Assembly: GCA_944388405.1 (NCBI GenBank)
Contig: CALXIQ010000038.1
Location: 29,578 to 93,577, forward strand
Source: an uncultured Ruminococcus sp.
Lineage (GTDB): Bacteria; Bacillota; Clostridia; Oscillospirales; Ruminococcaceae
DNA: 64,000 nt
Direction: 5' to 3'
The notes under the pieces are model-generated. The model made no database searches. It was given only the letters and a program-made list of their open reading frames with translations, and was not told where the DNA came from. The position numbers and the translations under genes were made by a program. Below are positions 51,282 through 59,652 of this stretch, one piece after another. Positions within the stretch are counted from its first letter, which is position 1. Each line of letters starts with the position of its first letter.

Positions 51282-52685
51282 TTATGATTTCTGTTCTTCT
51301 TTGGATTTTGTTGAAACCTTATCAGATTTGGCTGAAGTCTTGGCTGAGTCGGATTTATCGTCGGCATTTTCCTCGGCAGTCTTAGTAATACGCACGATAG
51401 CCTTTGTTATGCAGTGCCTTTTAACGTCAAGCACCTGAATACTCATATCGCCGGTTTCAATTTTAGTTTTGGTTCCGTCCTGTGGAATTTCGCCCAGCAG
51501 GCTTATAACATAGCCATTGAAAGTATCAAAATCGTCGGACGGCAGCTCGATTTCCAATGCACGGGCAACGTCGTCAAGGGGAGCGGTACCAAGTATCTTC
51601 CAGGTGCGGGAGTCAAGTCTTTCTATTTCCATCTCCGCCTCACGGAACTCGTCGTCGTCAAAATCGCCTACCAGCTGCTCAACAAGGTCGGTTATGGTTA
51701 CAATTCCGCACATTCCGCCGTATTCGTCAAGCACAATGGCAAAATGAGAAGCGTTCTTTTTCATCTTGGTGAAAAGCTTGTCGGCCTTCATGGATTCGTG
51801 TACGAAATAAGGTTCTCTTACGGCGTTTTTCATTACGCTTTCTCTTGACTTGTCTTCCAGTCTGAAATAGTCCTTTGCGTTCAATACGCCGATTATATTG
51901 TCGACGCTGTCGCCGCAGATAGGATACATTGAATGTCTTGATTGATGTATCGTTTTTTCCCATTCCTCTACTGTTTCGTCCATCCAAAGTACGGCGGCTT
52001 CACGCCTGTGGGTGCATATCTCCTCAACGGTCAAATCGTCAAATTCAAAAACGTTTCTGATAAGCTCGCTTTCACCCTCGTCGATAGTGCCGCTTTTATG
52101 TCCCTGCTCGGTCATAAGCAGAATTTCCTCTTCGGTAACGGTGTCGTCTTCGCTGTTGGGGTCAACGCCAAGAAGTCTCAAAAGACCGTTGGTAGACACG
52201 GTAAGCAGCCAAACTATGGGGGCGAACAGCTTTGAAATAAATGTGATAAGCGCAGACATTCCAAGCGCCAGCTTCTCGGAATTTTTCATAGCAAGACGCT
52301 TAGGCACAAGTTCACCGAAAACCAGTGTGAAATATGAAAGTATAAGCGTTATGAGAATAAGCGAAATTGTGGAAAGGGTTTCTTCGGGAATACCGATTCC
52401 TAATCTTAACAGCACGCTTACCAGCTTTTCTGAAAAGTTGTCGGCAGCAAACGCAGAGCCCAGAAATCCCGAAAGGGTAATAGCTACCTGAATGGTAGCG
52501 AGAAATTTTGCAGGGTTTGCCGTCAGATTATAAAGACGTTTGGCTTTTTTGTTTCCCTCGTCAGCCATTTTTTCCAGCTTACCTTCGTTTATGGATATGA
52601 CCGCAATCTCGGCGCAGGCAAATATCGCATTGAGAGCAATAAGCACCACCTGTAGCAAAAGCTGCAGAGCTATTGAATTTTCCAA
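51282..52685 (-). CDS. CNNM/CorC (hemolysin-family) membrane protein with CBS domains
   Basis: A 467-residue protein: a DUF21/CNNM membrane domain (residues 1-190, three or four helices), two CBS domains (about residues 210-335) with MYPICGDSVDNIIGVLNAKD, and a C-terminal CorC/HlyC domain (from EREAEMEIERLDSRTW-like sequence) followed by a Lys/Ser-rich tail. Family members export or balance Mg2+ and Co2+; MpfA of Staphylococcus aureus is one example. TTG at 52685 is chosen with GGAGG nine bases before; the upstream in-frame TTG at 52706 runs through that site. A leader peptide and attenuator lie upstream. Confidence 0.93.
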   Translation of the reverse strand: MENSIALQLLLQVVLIALNAIFACAEIAVISINEGKLEKMADEGNKKAKRLYNLTANPAKFLATIQVAITLSGFLGSAFAADNFSEKLVSVLLRLGIGIPEETLSTISLILITLILSYFTLVFGELVPKRLAMKNSEKLALGMSALITFISKLFAPIVWLLTVSTNGLLRLLGVDPNSEDDTVTEEEILLMTEQGHKSGTIDEGESELIRNVFEFDDLTVEEICTHRREAAVLWMDETVEEWEKTIHQSRHSMYPICGDSVDNIIGVLNAKDYFRLEDKSRESVMKNAVREPYFVHESMKADKLFTKMKKNASHFAIVLDEYGGMCGIVTITDLVEQLVGDFDDDEFREAEMEIERLDSRTWKILGTAPLDDVARALEIELPSDDFDTFNGYVISLLGEIPQDGTKTKIETGDMSIQVLDVKRHCITKAIVRITKTAEENADDKSDSAKTSAKSDKVSTKSKEEQKS

Positions 52686-52720
52686 AATAAAATTCCTCCG
52701 TTTCAAACTTTAAAACACAC

Positions 52721-52762
52721 AAAAAGGCATAGCCTACTCTTATAAAAGCGCAGACCATGCCT
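52721..52762 (-). terminator. Attenuator terminator overlapping a leader peptide
   Basis: In the minus direction AGGCATGGTCTGC pairs with a GTAGGCTATGCCT-type 3' arm (about eleven pairs with some G-T) and is followed by TTTTTGTG. The stop codon of the leader reading frame (52740-52742) lies in the terminator loop, so a ribosome ending translation there would cover the 5' arm. The terminator ends about 35 bases before the CNNM start. Confidence 0.75.
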
Positions 52763-52826
52763 GAATATTCTTTATGTAAATCATGAAAATAATACTGTCG
52801 GTACTACAATCAGCGTCGTCAGACAT
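52740..52826 (-). CDS. Leader peptide of 28 residues upstream of the CNNM gene
   Basis: A short reading frame with a very good binding site (GGAGGTGAAAAATTTCA then ATG) right after a consensus promoter. The peptide starts MSDDADCSTD, with four Asp in the first ten residues, and then becomes hydrophobic (IIFMIYI). It ends ...IQAWSALL inside the terminator hairpin. Acidic N-termini make ribosomes fall off at low Mg2+ in the known MgtL leader of enterobacteria, so a similar sensor is plausible here. Identification as a translated leader is inference from position, site and overlap. Confidence 0.7.
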   Translation of the reverse strand: MSDDADCSTDSIIFMIYIKNIQAWSALL

Positions 52827-52858
52827 TGAAATTTTTCACCTCCGAATAAATTGTTTAT

Positions 52859-52887
52859 ATTATAACCTATTATATCTTACTTGTCAA
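52859..52887 (-). promoter_or_regulatory. Consensus promoter of the leader/CNNM/cyclophilin transcript
   Basis: Perfect TTGACA (52887-52882), 17 bases, perfect TATAAT (52864-52859), about 30 bases before the leader-peptide start. Confidence 0.93.
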
Positions 52888-52937
52888 GAGCTAAACCGTA
52901 AAATTTTTCTGCAACCGATTTTACACAGAAACGGCGA

Positions 52938-53663
52938 CTACAACGCCTCGTAATCATAACGACTGATTCCCGTAAATATAGTAAAGGCTATCTGTTTCTG
53001 ATAGTTTTCGTCCTGAAGTTTCAGCGATTCCTCCTGATTTGAAAGGAATCCACACTCTATCATAACCGCAGGGTTGGTTGAATTGTGCAGCAGATAAAGC
53101 TCGTCGCCTACAGGCTTGGTTTCACGGGTGTTTTCCGGCTGTAGGAATGATACGAACTGTTCTCTCATTATCTCCGCAAGCTGACGGCTGTCGGAGCTTG
53201 TTTCGCTGTAAAACATCTGCGCTCCACTGTATTGGCTGTCGGTAAACTGATTCTGATGAATTGATAGGGCTATTGCTCCGTCGTATCTGTTAAAAAGCTC
53301 AAGACGGTTGTGCATATCGGACTTTTTTTGATTTGAAAGACCTTCTATCCCCTCGTCGTGAATGGAAATGTCGCTTTCTCTTGTGCATACCGGCTGATAG
53401 CCCATAACGGTGAGAATATCCCTCAGCGACAGGGCAATATTCAGGTTTATGCCCTTTTCGGCGATTCCGTCTATAGATAAGCAGCCGCCGTCCATGCCTC
53501 CGTGACCTGCATCGATAACCACAACGGGGCGGTCGATAGCGGATAATATCTCATTGGCTGCAGTTTCAACCGCAAGGCGTTGTTCGCCGAGACTGCTGCC
53601 GGCAATTGAAATGCCAAGTATAAGTGCAAAGGTGATAATAGTCCAAAGCTGTTTTCTTTTCAT
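52938..53663 (-). CDS. N-acetylmuramoyl-L-alanine amidase (CwlD-like)
   Basis: A 241-residue Amidase_3 enzyme with an N-terminal signal/anchor (residues 8-25). VVIDAGHGGMDGG carries the zinc-binding His, EKGINLNIAL the Glu, GAIALSIHQN the second His, and PAVMIECGFLSNQEE the catalytic Glu. It cuts the bond between muramic acid and the stem peptide. CwlD relatives act in spore cortex maturation, which is possible but unproven here. AAGGAG is eight bases before the ATG. Confidence 0.92.
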   Translation of the reverse strand: MKRKQLWTIITFALILGISIAGSSLGEQRLAVETAANEILSAIDRPVVVIDAGHGGMDGGCLSIDGIAEKGINLNIALSLRDILTVMGYQPVCTRESDISIHDEGIEGLSNQKKSDMHNRLELFNRYDGAIALSIHQNQFTDSQYSGAQMFYSETSSDSRQLAEIMREQFVSFLQPENTRETKPVGDELYLLHNSTNPAVMIECGFLSNQEESLKLQDENYQKQIAFTIFTGISRYDYEAL

Positions 53664-53748
53664 ATCAGATACTCCTTTTATTGATGGTACAACTTACGGT
53701 TTGTACAATATATGCTGAATTGCCGTTTAAAATACCGCCGCTTCAATA

Positions 53749-53777
53749 TTGACAAACTAACCGATATGGGCTATAAT
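53749..53777 (+). promoter_or_regulatory. Consensus promoter of hflX
   Basis: Perfect TTGACA (53749-53754), 17 bases, perfect TATAAT (53772-53777), about 95 bases before the start codon. Confidence 0.9.
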
Positions 53778-53871
53778 CTGTTTAAAGCAGAGATATATCG
53801 GAAATATCGGCGTTATTCCCACTTTTCCGATGGTAAAGAATTAAAACCAAGGCTTTTAATAAAGGAGTATT

Positions 53872-55140
53872 ATGATAGAAAACGAAATCAAGATTCCGAG
53901 AGTCATGCTTTGCGCGGTGGATACGGGAGCGTACGACGTTGAACGTTCTCTGGACGAGCTGGAGGAGCTTGCCCGGACTGCCGGAGCGGAAACGGTGGTG
54001 CGTATAACCCAGAAAAGACCGTCTTTCGAGCCGGGGACCTGTATCGGAAGCGGCAGGCTTGAGGAAATGGCTGAGATTTGCGAGCGCGATGAAATCGACC
54101 AGATAATTTTCGACCATGAGCTTACCGCAACCCAGATACGCAATATCGAAGAAGTGTGCAAGGTTCACACTATAGACAGAACCATGCTTATTTTGGATAT
54201 TTTCGCACAGCGGGCGACTACCCACGAGGGCAGGCTTCAGGTTGAGATTGCTCAGCACCGCTACAGACTTCCGAGGCTTGCGGGAATGGGCGTTAAGCTT
54301 TCCCGTCTGGGAGCGGGAATAGGCACCAGAGGTCCGGGCGAATCAAAGCTTGAAACCGATAAGCGGCATATACGAACCAGGATAGCGGCGCTTAACAGCG
54401 AGCTTAAGGAAATAGAAAAACGCCGCAGCAATCAGCGTGCAAGACGCAAAAAAGACGGGGTGCTGGTGTGCGCTATTGTAGGATATACAAACGTGGGGAA
54501 ATCAACCTTGCTCAATACCCTGACCAAAGCGGGAGTGCTGGCGGAAAACAAGCTGTTTGCAACCCTTGAAACCACATCAAGGGCTATTGAGCTGCCCGAC
54601 GGCAGAAGCGTTATGCTTGTGGATACGGTAGGTCTTATAAGACGGCTGCCGCACCATCTTGTGGAAGCGTTCAAGTCTACTTTGGAGGAGGCTGCAAATG
54701 CCGACGTTATACTGCACATCTGCGACGCCTCCGCCGACGACTGCATGGAGCAGGCCAAGGTAACTCTGGAGCTGCTTAAAGAGCTGGGCTGCGAGGGGAT
54801 ACCTGTAGTTACGGTGCTTAATAAATGCGACAAGGTCCCGTATATCGAAAATATCGGAAATTTGGAGGGTGCGGTAAAAATATCTGCGAAAACAGGCGAG
54901 GGTATAGACAATCTGCTTGAAGCCATCGCAAAGGCGCTTCCTCAGTCGGCGGTAAGGGAAAAGCTGCTTATTCCCTTTTCCCAGGGCGGGCTGCTTAACG
55001 AGATACGGGTAGACGGTAAGGTTTTGTCGGAGGAATACACGCCCGACGGCATACTGTGCGACGCTTTGGTAGACGTTAAGGTATATCCCAAAGCCGCAGA
55101 GTATAAAGTACCCGTACCGGATGGCAAGCCCTATGAATAA
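53872..55140 (+). CDS. hflX: GTPase HflX
   Basis: A 422-residue HflX: the N-terminal domain with ERSLDELEELARTAGAE, the glycine-rich GAGIGTRGPGESKLETDKR junction, and the G domain with GYTNVGKSTLLN, DTVGLIRRLPHHLVEAFKSTLEE and NKCD. It splits stalled or hibernating ribosomes after heat or antibiotic stress. AAAGGAG lies close to the ATG. A promoter immediately upstream makes it a separate unit; the next promoter lies 24 bases after its stop. Confidence 0.96.
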   Translation: MIENEIKIPRVMLCAVDTGAYDVERSLDELEELARTAGAETVVRITQKRPSFEPGTCIGSGRLEEMAEICERDEIDQIIFDHELTATQIRNIEEVCKVHTIDRTMLILDIFAQRATTHEGRLQVEIAQHRYRLPRLAGMGVKLSRLGAGIGTRGPGESKLETDKRHIRTRIAALNSELKEIEKRRSNQRARRKKDGVLVCAIVGYTNVGKSTLLNTLTKAGVLAENKLFATLETTSRAIELPDGRSVMLVDTVGLIRRLPHHLVEAFKSTLEEAANADVILHICDASADDCMEQAKVTLELLKELGCEGIPVVTVLNKCDKVPYIENIGNLEGAVKISAKTGEGIDNLLEAIAKALPQSAVREKLLIPFSQGGLLNEIRVDGKVLSEEYTPDGILCDALVDVKVYPKAAEYKVPVPDGKPYE

Positions 55141-55163
55141 AATGTAAAAAAATCTTTTTATGC

Positions 55164-55192
55164 TTGACAAGTATACTTTTAGGGTATATAAT
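55164..55192 (+). promoter_or_regulatory. Consensus promoter of the Phe leader and DAHP synthase gene
   Basis: Perfect TTGACA (55164-55169), 17 bases, perfect TATAAT (55187-55192), 39 bases before the leader-peptide start. Confidence 0.93.
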
Positions 55193-55230
55193 GTTTGTGT
55201 TAATAAAATAACGAAAGGAAAAGCTTTGAT

Positions 55231-55347
55231 ATGTATTCTGTAATTTCAAGTGCAGTCTTTACATACTTCTTTTTTGCCTTTAGCTTCTTTTTTGGCTTTA
55301 GGTTTTTTTGGCGTGTAAAGAAAGCTGCATTGAGATTAGGCGAGTAA
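55231..55347 (+). CDS. Phe-rich leader peptide upstream of DAHP synthase
   Basis: A 38-codon frame with AAAGGA upstream of the ATG. Its middle contains the segment FFFAFSFFFGFRFF; 11 of the 38 residues are Phe, with Tyr twice and Trp once. A terminator hairpin follows 32 bases after the stop and precedes the gene for the first step of aromatic synthesis, the layout of classical pheL/pheA attenuation. Stalling at the Phe codons when charged tRNA-Phe is scarce should favour read-through. No clear alternative antiterminator could be folded by eye. Confidence 0.88.
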   Translation: MYSVISSAVFTYFFFAFSFFFGFRFFWRVKKAALRLGE

Positions 55348-55378
55348 ATGAGTAAAAGCTTTATACTTGTAATATTTC

Positions 55379-55414
55379 AGTCGTGGCTTGATATGTTCGG
55401 GTCGCGGCTTTTTT
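55379..55414 (+). terminator. Attenuator of the DAHP synthase gene
   Basis: AGTCGTGGCTT pairs with GGGTCGCGGCT (eleven pairs, several G-T) around GATATGTTC, followed by six T residues. It sits between the Phe-rich leader and the DAHP synthase start. Confidence 0.8.
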
Positions 55415-55450
55415 ATTAATTAAGTTAATTATATTTTGGAGGAATTTGAA

Positions 55451-56473
55451 ATGGTAATCGTATTAAAAAATTCAGCTACAGAAAAGCAGATAGACGAGCT
55501 TATAAAATGGCTTCAAGGCTTTGATGTAAAAACCAATCTGGTGCACGGAGTCCATTCCAATATTATAGGACTTATCGGCGATACTACAAGGATCGATATG
55601 GAGTCGGTGCAGGCAAAGGAAATCGTTGAATCGGTAAAGCGTGTTCAGGAGCCGTATAAGAACGCCAACAGACGTTTTCATCCCGACGACACCGTTATCG
55701 AGGTAGCCGGAAGAAAAATCGGCGGCGGTACTCTTAACGTAATCGCAGGTCCCTGCTCGGTGGAGAATGAGGAGCAGATAATCACTACTGCAATTGCAGT
55801 AAAAGAAGCGGGAGCCACAATGCTAAGAGGCGGCGCCTTCAAGCCCAGAACCTCCCCCTACGCCTTCCAGGGTCTCGGCAAAGAGGGAATTGATTTGCTT
55901 ATTCAGGCAAGAAAGGTTACCGGACTTCCCATCGTGACTGAAATCATGGACCTGTCGGATATTGACCTTTTTGCCGACGTGGACATTGTTCAGGTGGGCG
56001 CAAGAAATATGCAGAACTTTACTCTGCTTAAAGCCCTTGGTCGCTGCGACAAACCGGTTTTGCTTAAAAGAGGGCTTTCAAGCACTTTGCAGGAGCTGCT
56101 TATGTCAGCCGAATACATTATGTCCGAGGGCAACAGCAAGGTAATTCTTTGCGAGAGAGGAATCAGAACCTTTGAGCCTGCCACCAGAAACACCCTTGAC
56201 ATTTCAGCGGTTCCTCTGCTCAGACAGAAAACACACCTGCCGATAATTGTAGACCCCAGCCACGCTACCGGAATAGCTTCGCTGGTTGAGCCTATGTCGC
56301 TGTGCGCCGTTGCCGCCGGCTGTGACGGACTGGAGATAGAAGTACACAACGACCCCAAAAACGCATGGAGCGACGGAGCACAGTCTCTTACTCCCGCACA
56401 GTTCGCCGAAACAATGAAAAAAGTAAAAGCAATGGCGGAATTCTGCGGCAAGCCTCTTGACATAAACGGATAA
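55451..56473 (+). CDS. aroF: 3-deoxy-7-phosphoheptulonate (DAHP) synthase, type I-beta with regulatory domain
   Basis: A 340-residue enzyme making DAHP from phosphoenolpyruvate and erythrose-4-phosphate. Residues 1-70 form a ferredoxin-like domain (VIVLKNSATEKQIDELI) as in Thermotoga DAHP synthase, where it mediates feedback inhibition by Phe and Tyr. The barrel has VIAGPCSVENEEQI, RGGAFKPRTSPYAFQG, QVGARNMQNFTLL, LLKRG and VDPSHATG. ATG at 55451 follows GGAGG. Expression appears attenuated by Phe, matching inhibition of the enzyme. Confidence 0.96.
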   Translation: MVIVLKNSATEKQIDELIKWLQGFDVKTNLVHGVHSNIIGLIGDTTRIDMESVQAKEIVESVKRVQEPYKNANRRFHPDDTVIEVAGRKIGGGTLNVIAGPCSVENEEQIITTAIAVKEAGATMLRGGAFKPRTSPYAFQGLGKEGIDLLIQARKVTGLPIVTEIMDLSDIDLFADVDIVQVGARNMQNFTLLKALGRCDKPVLLKRGLSSTLQELLMSAEYIMSEGNSKVILCERGIRTFEPATRNTLDISAVPLLRQKTHLPIIVDPSHATGIASLVEPMSLCAVAAGCDGLEIEVHNDPKNAWSDGAQSLTPAQFAETMKKVKAMAEFCGKPLDING

Positions 56474-56483
56474 GACTTTTTTT

Positions 56484-56511
56484 CAGGGCGGAGCAATCTG
56501 CCCTATTTTTA
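56484..56511 (+). terminator. Terminator after the DAHP synthase gene
   Basis: AGGGCGGA and TCTGCCCT pair around GCAA, followed by ATTTTT. It separates the gene from the next transcript. Confidence 0.75.
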
Positions 56512-56554
56512 TAAGTGGATTCGTCAAAAATCGAGAGTATTTTATATAAAGATA

Positions 56555-56583
56555 TTTACATTTAAACGGCGTTGTGGTATAAT
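56555..56583 (+). promoter_or_regulatory. Promoter of the LURP-aroB-...-aroC transcript
   Basis: TTTACA at 56555-56560, 17 bases, TATAAT at 56578-56583. The leader to the first start codon is about 90 bases. Confidence 0.75.
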
Positions 56584-56680
56584 TATTTCAGTTTAAAACA
56601 GTAAAGCATTTTTCGGATAAAAATCCAAGGAATTACGGCGAATTCTGCGGTTCGCCGATACATACCGGAGGTTAAATGCC

Positions 56681-57148
56681 ATGAAACTGATATTAAAGCA
56701 AAGGCTGTTTACATGGTTTGACAGCTACGATATTTACGATGAATACGGAAACACGGTGTTTACCGTAAAAGGGCAGCTGGCGTGGGGACATTGCCTGAAA
56801 GTCTTTGACAGCACTGATAACGAAGTTGCAATGCTTAAAGAAAAGCTGCTAAGCTTTCTGCCCGAATTTGAGATATACATAAACGGAAAATATGAAGGCT
56901 CTATCAAAAAGCAGTTTACCTTTATCACACCTAAATTTACTCTCGATTACAAGGGCTGGTGTGTGGACGGCGACTGGCTGCAATGGGATTATTCCGTTTG
57001 CGATGGCGATGTTAAAATCATGACGGTTTCAAAGGATGTGCTGAAATTCACTGATACCTATGTTATCGACATATACGATGACGCCAACACTCTTTCGGGG
57101 CTTATGATAGCTCTTGCCATCGATGCCGAAAAATGTTCACGTTCGTAG
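56681..57148 (+). CDS. LURP-one-related family protein
   Basis: A 155-residue protein of the LURP-one/Tubby-like fold (YxjI-like): FTWFDSYDIYDEYGNTVFTVKGQLAWGHCLKVFD, then KKQFTFITPKFTLDYKGW and a central hydrophobic C-terminal helix (TLSGLMIALAIDAE). The fold can bind phospholipid or lie near membranes in eukaryotes; the bacterial function is unknown. GGAGG is nine bases before the ATG. It begins the transcript that contains aroB, with a 51-base gap. Confidence 0.88.
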   Translation: MKLILKQRLFTWFDSYDIYDEYGNTVFTVKGQLAWGHCLKVFDSTDNEVAMLKEKLLSFLPEFEIYINGKYEGSIKKQFTFITPKFTLDYKGWCVDGDWLQWDYSVCDGDVKIMTVSKDVLKFTDTYVIDIYDDANTLSGLMIALAIDAEKCSRS

Positions 57149-57199
57149 CAGGCTTTTGATACCGAGAAAGCATGTGCGGATTATTACGGAGGTTTTGCA

Positions 57200-58309
57200 A
57201 TGAAATTTTACTGCGAGCTTAAAAAGGTAGTGGACGATTCATACGATATTGAAATCGGTCGCAGCCTTGAGAACACGCTTATAGATGATATAAAAAACGG
57301 TCTTGTGGGGAAAATAAGCAAATTTGCCGTAGTGACCGATTCTATAGTGGTAGATCTGTACGGCAGAAAGATCTGCGATAAGCTAATTTCGTCAGGGTTT
57401 AAGGCGGAGCTGTTTGTGATACCGGAGGGTGAAAAATCCAAGACCCGTAAAATGAAGGAGTTTGTTGAGGATTCCATGCTGGAAAAGGGCTTCCGCCGGG
57501 ATTGCTGCGTAATAGCTGTAGGCGGAGGAGTGGTTTCCGACCTTGCCGGTTTTGTGGCAGGAACCTACGGCAGAGGAGTGCCTTTTATAAATTATGCCAC
57601 CACACTGCTGGCTGCGGCTGATGCCTCGGTGGGCGGAAAAACTGCGGTGGATACCCCTCTTGCCACAAATCTTATAGGAATGTTCAATCAGCCCGAAAAG
57701 GTGTACATCGACATTGAGACGTGGAAAACGCTGCCCAAGCGTCAGCTTTCGAGTGGTCTTGCAGAGACGATAAAGCACGGCTGTCTTGGGGACAGGGAGC
57801 TGTTTGAGTATCTTGAAAAGAACATTGAAAAGGCGTTTGAAAACGACAGGGAAGTCTGTAAGTACATTGCAGAGCGCAACTGCGCCGTAAAATACAAGGT
57901 GGTAATGCAGGACGAGCGTGAAAGCGGTTTGAGAGAGATTCTCAATCTGGGGCACACGGTAGGCAGAGCAATTGAAACAGTTTCCGATTACAGACTGCTC
58001 CACGGCGAAGCAGTTTCAATAGGCCTTGTGGCTCAGGCCAGGCTGGGTGAAAAGTTGGGTTTTATTTCTCATGAAAATGTACTTAGAGTGGAAAGCCTTT
58101 TGCAGCGTGCAGGTCTGCCTACGGCTATCCCCGAATATATCGACCGGGTTGCGCTTATCAAGAAGCTTTATACCGATAAAAAGGTGCGGGACGGAAAGCT
58201 TAGATTTGTATTCCAGCATGAAATAGGTGAAATGGAGCAGTTCGGCGAAAACCAGTATGGTAAGGAGATTGCAGAAAGCGAGATTGCTCAGGTAATTGGT
58301 GAGATGTAA
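57200..58309 (+). CDS. aroB: 3-dehydroquinate synthase
   Basis: A 369-residue enzyme that cyclises DAHP to 3-dehydroquinate. FVIPEGEKSKTRKMKEFVE-like sequence, GGGVVSDLAGFVAGTYGRG, the PTTLLAAADASVGGKTAVD-like stretch, and SSGLAETIKHG, plus LNLGHTVGRAIE and LHGEAVSIG (zinc ligands), are present. TACGGAGG is upstream of the ATG. It is the second shikimate gene of the region, apart from the DAHP synthase only by the LURP-family gene. Confidence 0.97.
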   Translation: MKFYCELKKVVDDSYDIEIGRSLENTLIDDIKNGLVGKISKFAVVTDSIVVDLYGRKICDKLISSGFKAELFVIPEGEKSKTRKMKEFVEDSMLEKGFRRDCCVIAVGGGVVSDLAGFVAGTYGRGVPFINYATTLLAAADASVGGKTAVDTPLATNLIGMFNQPEKVYIDIETWKTLPKRQLSSGLAETIKHGCLGDRELFEYLEKNIEKAFENDREVCKYIAERNCAVKYKVVMQDERESGLREILNLGHTVGRAIETVSDYRLLHGEAVSIGLVAQARLGEKLGFISHENVLRVESLLQRAGLPTAIPEYIDRVALIKKLYTDKKVRDGKLRFVFQHEIGEMEQFGENQYGKEIAESEIAQVIGEM

Positions 58310-58333
58310 AAGGGTTAAAGGAGAGCTGATAAG

Positions 58334-58963
58334 ATGAGCAATTATATAAAAATTGATGAAAATAATTGGAGCAGGAAGCTTCACTGCTCAATATTCAGGA
58401 ATTCCGCACAGCCTAATTACTGCGTGACTTTTGAGATTGATGTTACAAACTTTTACAACTTCGTTAAGAAAAACAGCTTGTCTTTTACCCTGGCGTTTAT
58501 TCATGCCGTATCAAAGTGTGCAAACGAAATTGAAAATTTCCGTTACAGATTTCTTGATAAGAATATAGTGCTGTATGATAATTGTCCGACCGAGTTTACA
58601 TATCTCAAACAGGGGGATGAACTGTTTTATTATATATGCGTTCCTTTTTGTAGAAGTTTGGAGGAGTATGTACAAAACGCGCAACGCATTATCGACTGTC
58701 AGAATACTTACTGTGATGCGCCACCTGCAAATGAAGCTTTTCAGTTTTCTCCTATGCCGTGGTTCTCTTATACCTCGGTTTCCCATACCTTTTCCGGCGA
58801 CAATACTAAAGCCAATCCTATGTTTGATTGGGGCAGATTCTATGAAAAAGACGGAAAAAAGCTAATGCCGTTTTCTGTGCAGGTCCATCACTCCTTTGTC
58901 GACGGAATTCATGTGGCAAGGCTTTACGAGCGGCTTCAGGCATACCTGGACTCGCTGAAATGA
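58334..58963 (+). CDS. CatA-like O-acetyltransferase
   Basis: A 209-residue protein of the chloramphenicol acetyltransferase fold. The catalytic histidine is in VQVHHSFVDGIHVARLYERL, the HHxxxDG pattern of the family, and FTLAFIHAVSKCANEIENFRYR is the N-terminal block. Known CAT enzymes inactivate chloramphenicol with acetyl-CoA, but chromosomal relatives may acetylate other alcohols. AAAGGAGA lies upstream of the ATG. It is 24 bases after aroB, an odd partner with no pathway link that I can see. Confidence 0.9.
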   Translation: MSNYIKIDENNWSRKLHCSIFRNSAQPNYCVTFEIDVTNFYNFVKKNSLSFTLAFIHAVSKCANEIENFRYRFLDKNIVLYDNCPTEFTYLKQGDELFYYICVPFCRSLEEYVQNAQRIIDCQNTYCDAPPANEAFQFSPMPWFSYTSVSHTFSGDNTKANPMFDWGRFYEKDGKKLMPFSVQVHHSFVDGIHVARLYERLQAYLDSLK

Positions 58964-58985
58964 CCGTAATTGAAAGGAAAATATA

Positions 58986-59630
58986 ATGCTGAGATTTGAT
59001 AACCACGACAGCCGGATAAAATATTATGAAATATTGCTTTATAACGATAATCCGCAGAAAATAAAGGAGTATCCGCTTCCGAATGGGTACAGGTTCGTTT
59101 ACTACAAGAACGGCGACAGGGATAGCTGGATCGAAATTGAGAAATCGGCAAAGGAATTTGAAACATACGAGGAAGGGTTGAGAGCCTGGGAAAAATATTA
59201 CGGTGGACATGAAAGCGAGCTTGGCGAGCGGATGTTTTTTGTTGAAGCGGAAAACGGCGAAAAAGTAGCGACAGCTACGGCATATTATGAACCGAGAGAT
59301 GCGTCGGGTGCCGGCTGGCTTCACTGGGTTGCGGTAAGAAGGGATTTTCAGGGTAAAGGTCTTGCCCGTCCGCTTATTTCCCATACTCTGCTGAGGTTGG
59401 CCGAGCTGGGATATAAAACGTTTAAGATTCCTACACAAACGACCACGTGGGTCGCGGCCAGGCTGTATTTGGATTTCGGTTTTAAGCCGATACCGGAAAA
59501 TGCCGTCAGCAGCTATGAGGGCTACAGAATACTGCGTACCCTGACTGGGCATCCTGCGCTTGAGGAATTTCCGCCCTGCAAGTTTGAAGATATTCTTACG
59601 GAACAGGCAAAGAAAAGTGAAAGTTTATAA
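58986..59630 (+). CDS. GNAT family N-acetyltransferase
   Basis: A 214-residue protein with a GNAT domain in its second half: GWLHWVAVRRDFQGKGLARPLISHTL contains the acetyl-CoA loop (RRDFQGKGLA), preceded by KVATATAYYE. The N-terminal half has an unassigned alpha/beta extension. The acceptor is unknown. AAAGGAAA is upstream of the ATG. It lies between the CatA-like gene and aroA in the same transcript. Confidence 0.9.
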   Translation: MLRFDNHDSRIKYYEILLYNDNPQKIKEYPLPNGYRFVYYKNGDRDSWIEIEKSAKEFETYEEGLRAWEKYYGGHESELGERMFFVEAENGEKVATATAYYEPRDASGAGWLHWVAVRRDFQGKGLARPLISHTLLRLAELGYKTFKIPTQTTTWVAARLYLDFGFKPIPENAVSSYEGYRILRTLTGHPALEEFPPCKFEDILTEQAKKSESL

Positions 59631-59652
59631 TGGTTATTCACGGAGGACTAAA

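Noticed and set aside
53712..53942. 76-codon frame around the hflX start
   Set aside because: Overlaps the hflX promoter and start in another frame, and has no binding site.
58334..58963. Chloramphenicol resistance gene
   Set aside because: The fold and HHSFVDG motif fit, but it is a chromosomal CatA-like enzyme inside an aromatic-gene transcript; resistance is not supported without testing.
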